Shown here piece after piece: positions 12,816-13,402 of a DNA stretch of 13,402 nt. Source of the stretch: Pseudomonadota bacterium (lineage in GTDB: Bacteria > Pseudomonadota > Gammaproteobacteria > Burkholderiales > Gallionellaceae). Position 1 is the stretch's first letter. Each line of letters starts with the position of its first letter. The stretch lies in NCBI GenBank assembly GCA_021783855.1, contig JAJXTL010000071.1, forward strand, positions 1 through 13,402. The letters run 5' to 3'. Both the position numbers and the translations under genes were made by a program. Under the pieces are notes generated by a model. That model saw only the letters and a list, made by a program, of their open reading frames with translations. It was not told the origin of the DNA and made no database searches.

Positions 12816-13402
12816 ATGGATTTTTTGCCGATTTTTCTCAACGTCAAGGAAAAGTTATGCCTGGTGGTCGGCGGTGGCGAAGTTGCCAAGCGCAAAGCGG
12901 GTGTGCTGCTGGATGCGGGAGCGAGGGTGCGCGTGGTTGCGCCGCACATTGAACTTTCTTTGTCCGGGCAGGCGGACGTCGAGTGCATCGTTGCCCGTTT
13001 CGAGGCTGAGCATTTGTGCAATGTGGTGCTGGTTGTCGCCGCGACCGATGACAAGAGTGTCAACACTCAGGTCTCCGAGCTGGCGCGTGCGCGCAATATA
13101 CCGGTGAATGTGGTGGATGACCCCGCTCTTTGCAGTTTCATCATGCCAGCCATTCTGGATCGTTCACCGCTGATGGTGGCTTTTTCCAGCGGGGGTGCTT
13201 CGCCTGTGTTGACGCGCATGATGCGCGGCAAGCTCGAAGCCGTCATTCCGCAGAATTTCAGCCGTCTGGCGCTCTTCGCGGAACGTTTTCGCGGACTGGT
13301 CAAACAGCGCGTGACGAATCCTGCCAAGCGCCGCATCTTCTGGGAAAATGCACTGGATGGCGTCATCGCGGAAAAAGTGCTGACCGGCAATGAGAGCAGT
13401 GC
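12816..13402 (+). CDS. cysG: Siroheme synthase CysG, N-terminal precorrin-2 dehydrogenase/ferrochelatase domain (3' partial)
   Basis: The frame is open from ATG 12816 to the window end with no stop: 195 complete codons. The start MDFLPIFLNVKEK and VVGGGEVAKRKAG (18-30) are the NAD-binding segment of the Met8/CysG N-terminal domain, which oxidises precorrin-2 to sirohydrochlorin and inserts iron. VNVVDDPALCSFIMPAI carries Asp101, matching catalytic Asp104 of Salmonella CysG. FSSGGASPVLTR carries Ser125, matching the phosphorylated Ser128. RRIFWENAL near 172-180 belongs to the following helical dimerisation part. Whether a C-terminal uroporphyrinogen methyltransferase domain follows (full CysG) or the protein stops here (SirC/Met8 type) cannot be seen, so the symbol is provisional. 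The ATG is one base after the stop of the TrpD2-like gene. It supplies the prosthetic group of DsrAB. Confidence 0.92.
   Translation, partial: MDFLPIFLNVKEKLCLVVGGGEVAKRKAGVLLDAGARVRVVAPHIELSLSGQADVECIVARFEAEHLCNVVLVVAATDDKSVNTQVSELARARNIPVNVVDDPALCSFIMPAILDRSPLMVAFSSGGASPVLTRMMRGKLEAVIPQNFSRLALFAERFRGLVKQRVTNPAKRRIFWENALDGVIAEKVLTGNESS

Noticed and set aside
12778..13393. Two + strand open frames (12778-13107 and 13130-13393) and a minus frame in the same region
   Set aside because: They overlap the cysG frame starting at 12816, whose conserved NAD-binding and SSGG motifs show it to be the real gene.
1..13402. Search for tRNA/rRNA genes, CRISPR arrays, insertion sequences and attachment sites
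   Set aside because: No repeat arrays, transposase-like frames or RNA gene signatures were seen by eye; coding density leaves almost no room for them.

Overview
The window is the body of a reverse-type dissimilatory sulfite reductase (rDsr) gene cluster from a sulfur-oxidising proteobacterium. The order dsrA-B-E-F-H-C-M-K-L-J-O-P-N matches the arrangement known from Allochromatium-type and betaproteobacterial sulfur oxidisers. The presence of dsrEFH and dsrL, and the absence of dsrD within the sequenced part, point to sulfur oxidation and not sulfate reduction. The protein sequences and moderate GC content suggest a betaproteobacterium, perhaps of the Gallionella/Sulfuricella type. That placement is an inference and was not tested by phylogeny.

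Layout: all 15 genes lie on the + strand and are packed head to tail. The longest gap is 27 bases (3329-3355, before dsrC), several junctions overlap as ATGA, and no internal terminator is evident. The window starts inside dsrA (5' end missing) and ends inside a cysG-like gene (3' end missing). Positions 2-2271 encode the catalytic subunits DsrA and DsrB. Positions 2284-3691 encode the sulfur-relay proteins DsrE, DsrF, DsrH and DsrC. Positions 3716-5972 encode the membrane/iron-sulfur pair DsrM and DsrK. DsrL follows (5996-7963), then the periplasmic and membrane part DsrJ, DsrO and DsrP (7970-10403), then DsrN (10422-11828). The last two genes encode a TrpD2/YbiB-like protein and the start of a siroheme synthase (CysG N-terminal domain).

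How the genes work together (family knowledge applied here): sulfane sulfur reaches DsrEFH, passes through the DsrE cysteine to the C-terminal cysteines of DsrC, and is presented to DsrAB, which oxidises it to sulfite at siroheme-[4Fe-4S]. DsrL shuttles electrons between DsrAB and pyridine nucleotide. The DsrMKJOP transmembrane complex handles the sulfur-loaded or disulfide form of DsrC and exchanges electrons with the quinone pool and periplasm. CysG makes siroheme, and DsrN is thought to amidate it to the siro(heme)amide of DsrAB. The downstream end is therefore a cofactor-supply module coupled to the enzyme genes.

The least understood element is the TrpD2-like gene between dsrN and cysG. 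It is translationally overlapped with dsrN and nearly abuts cysG, yet it has no assigned role in sulfur oxidation. Everything else is a well-preserved version of a known system, so no entirely new system is claimed.
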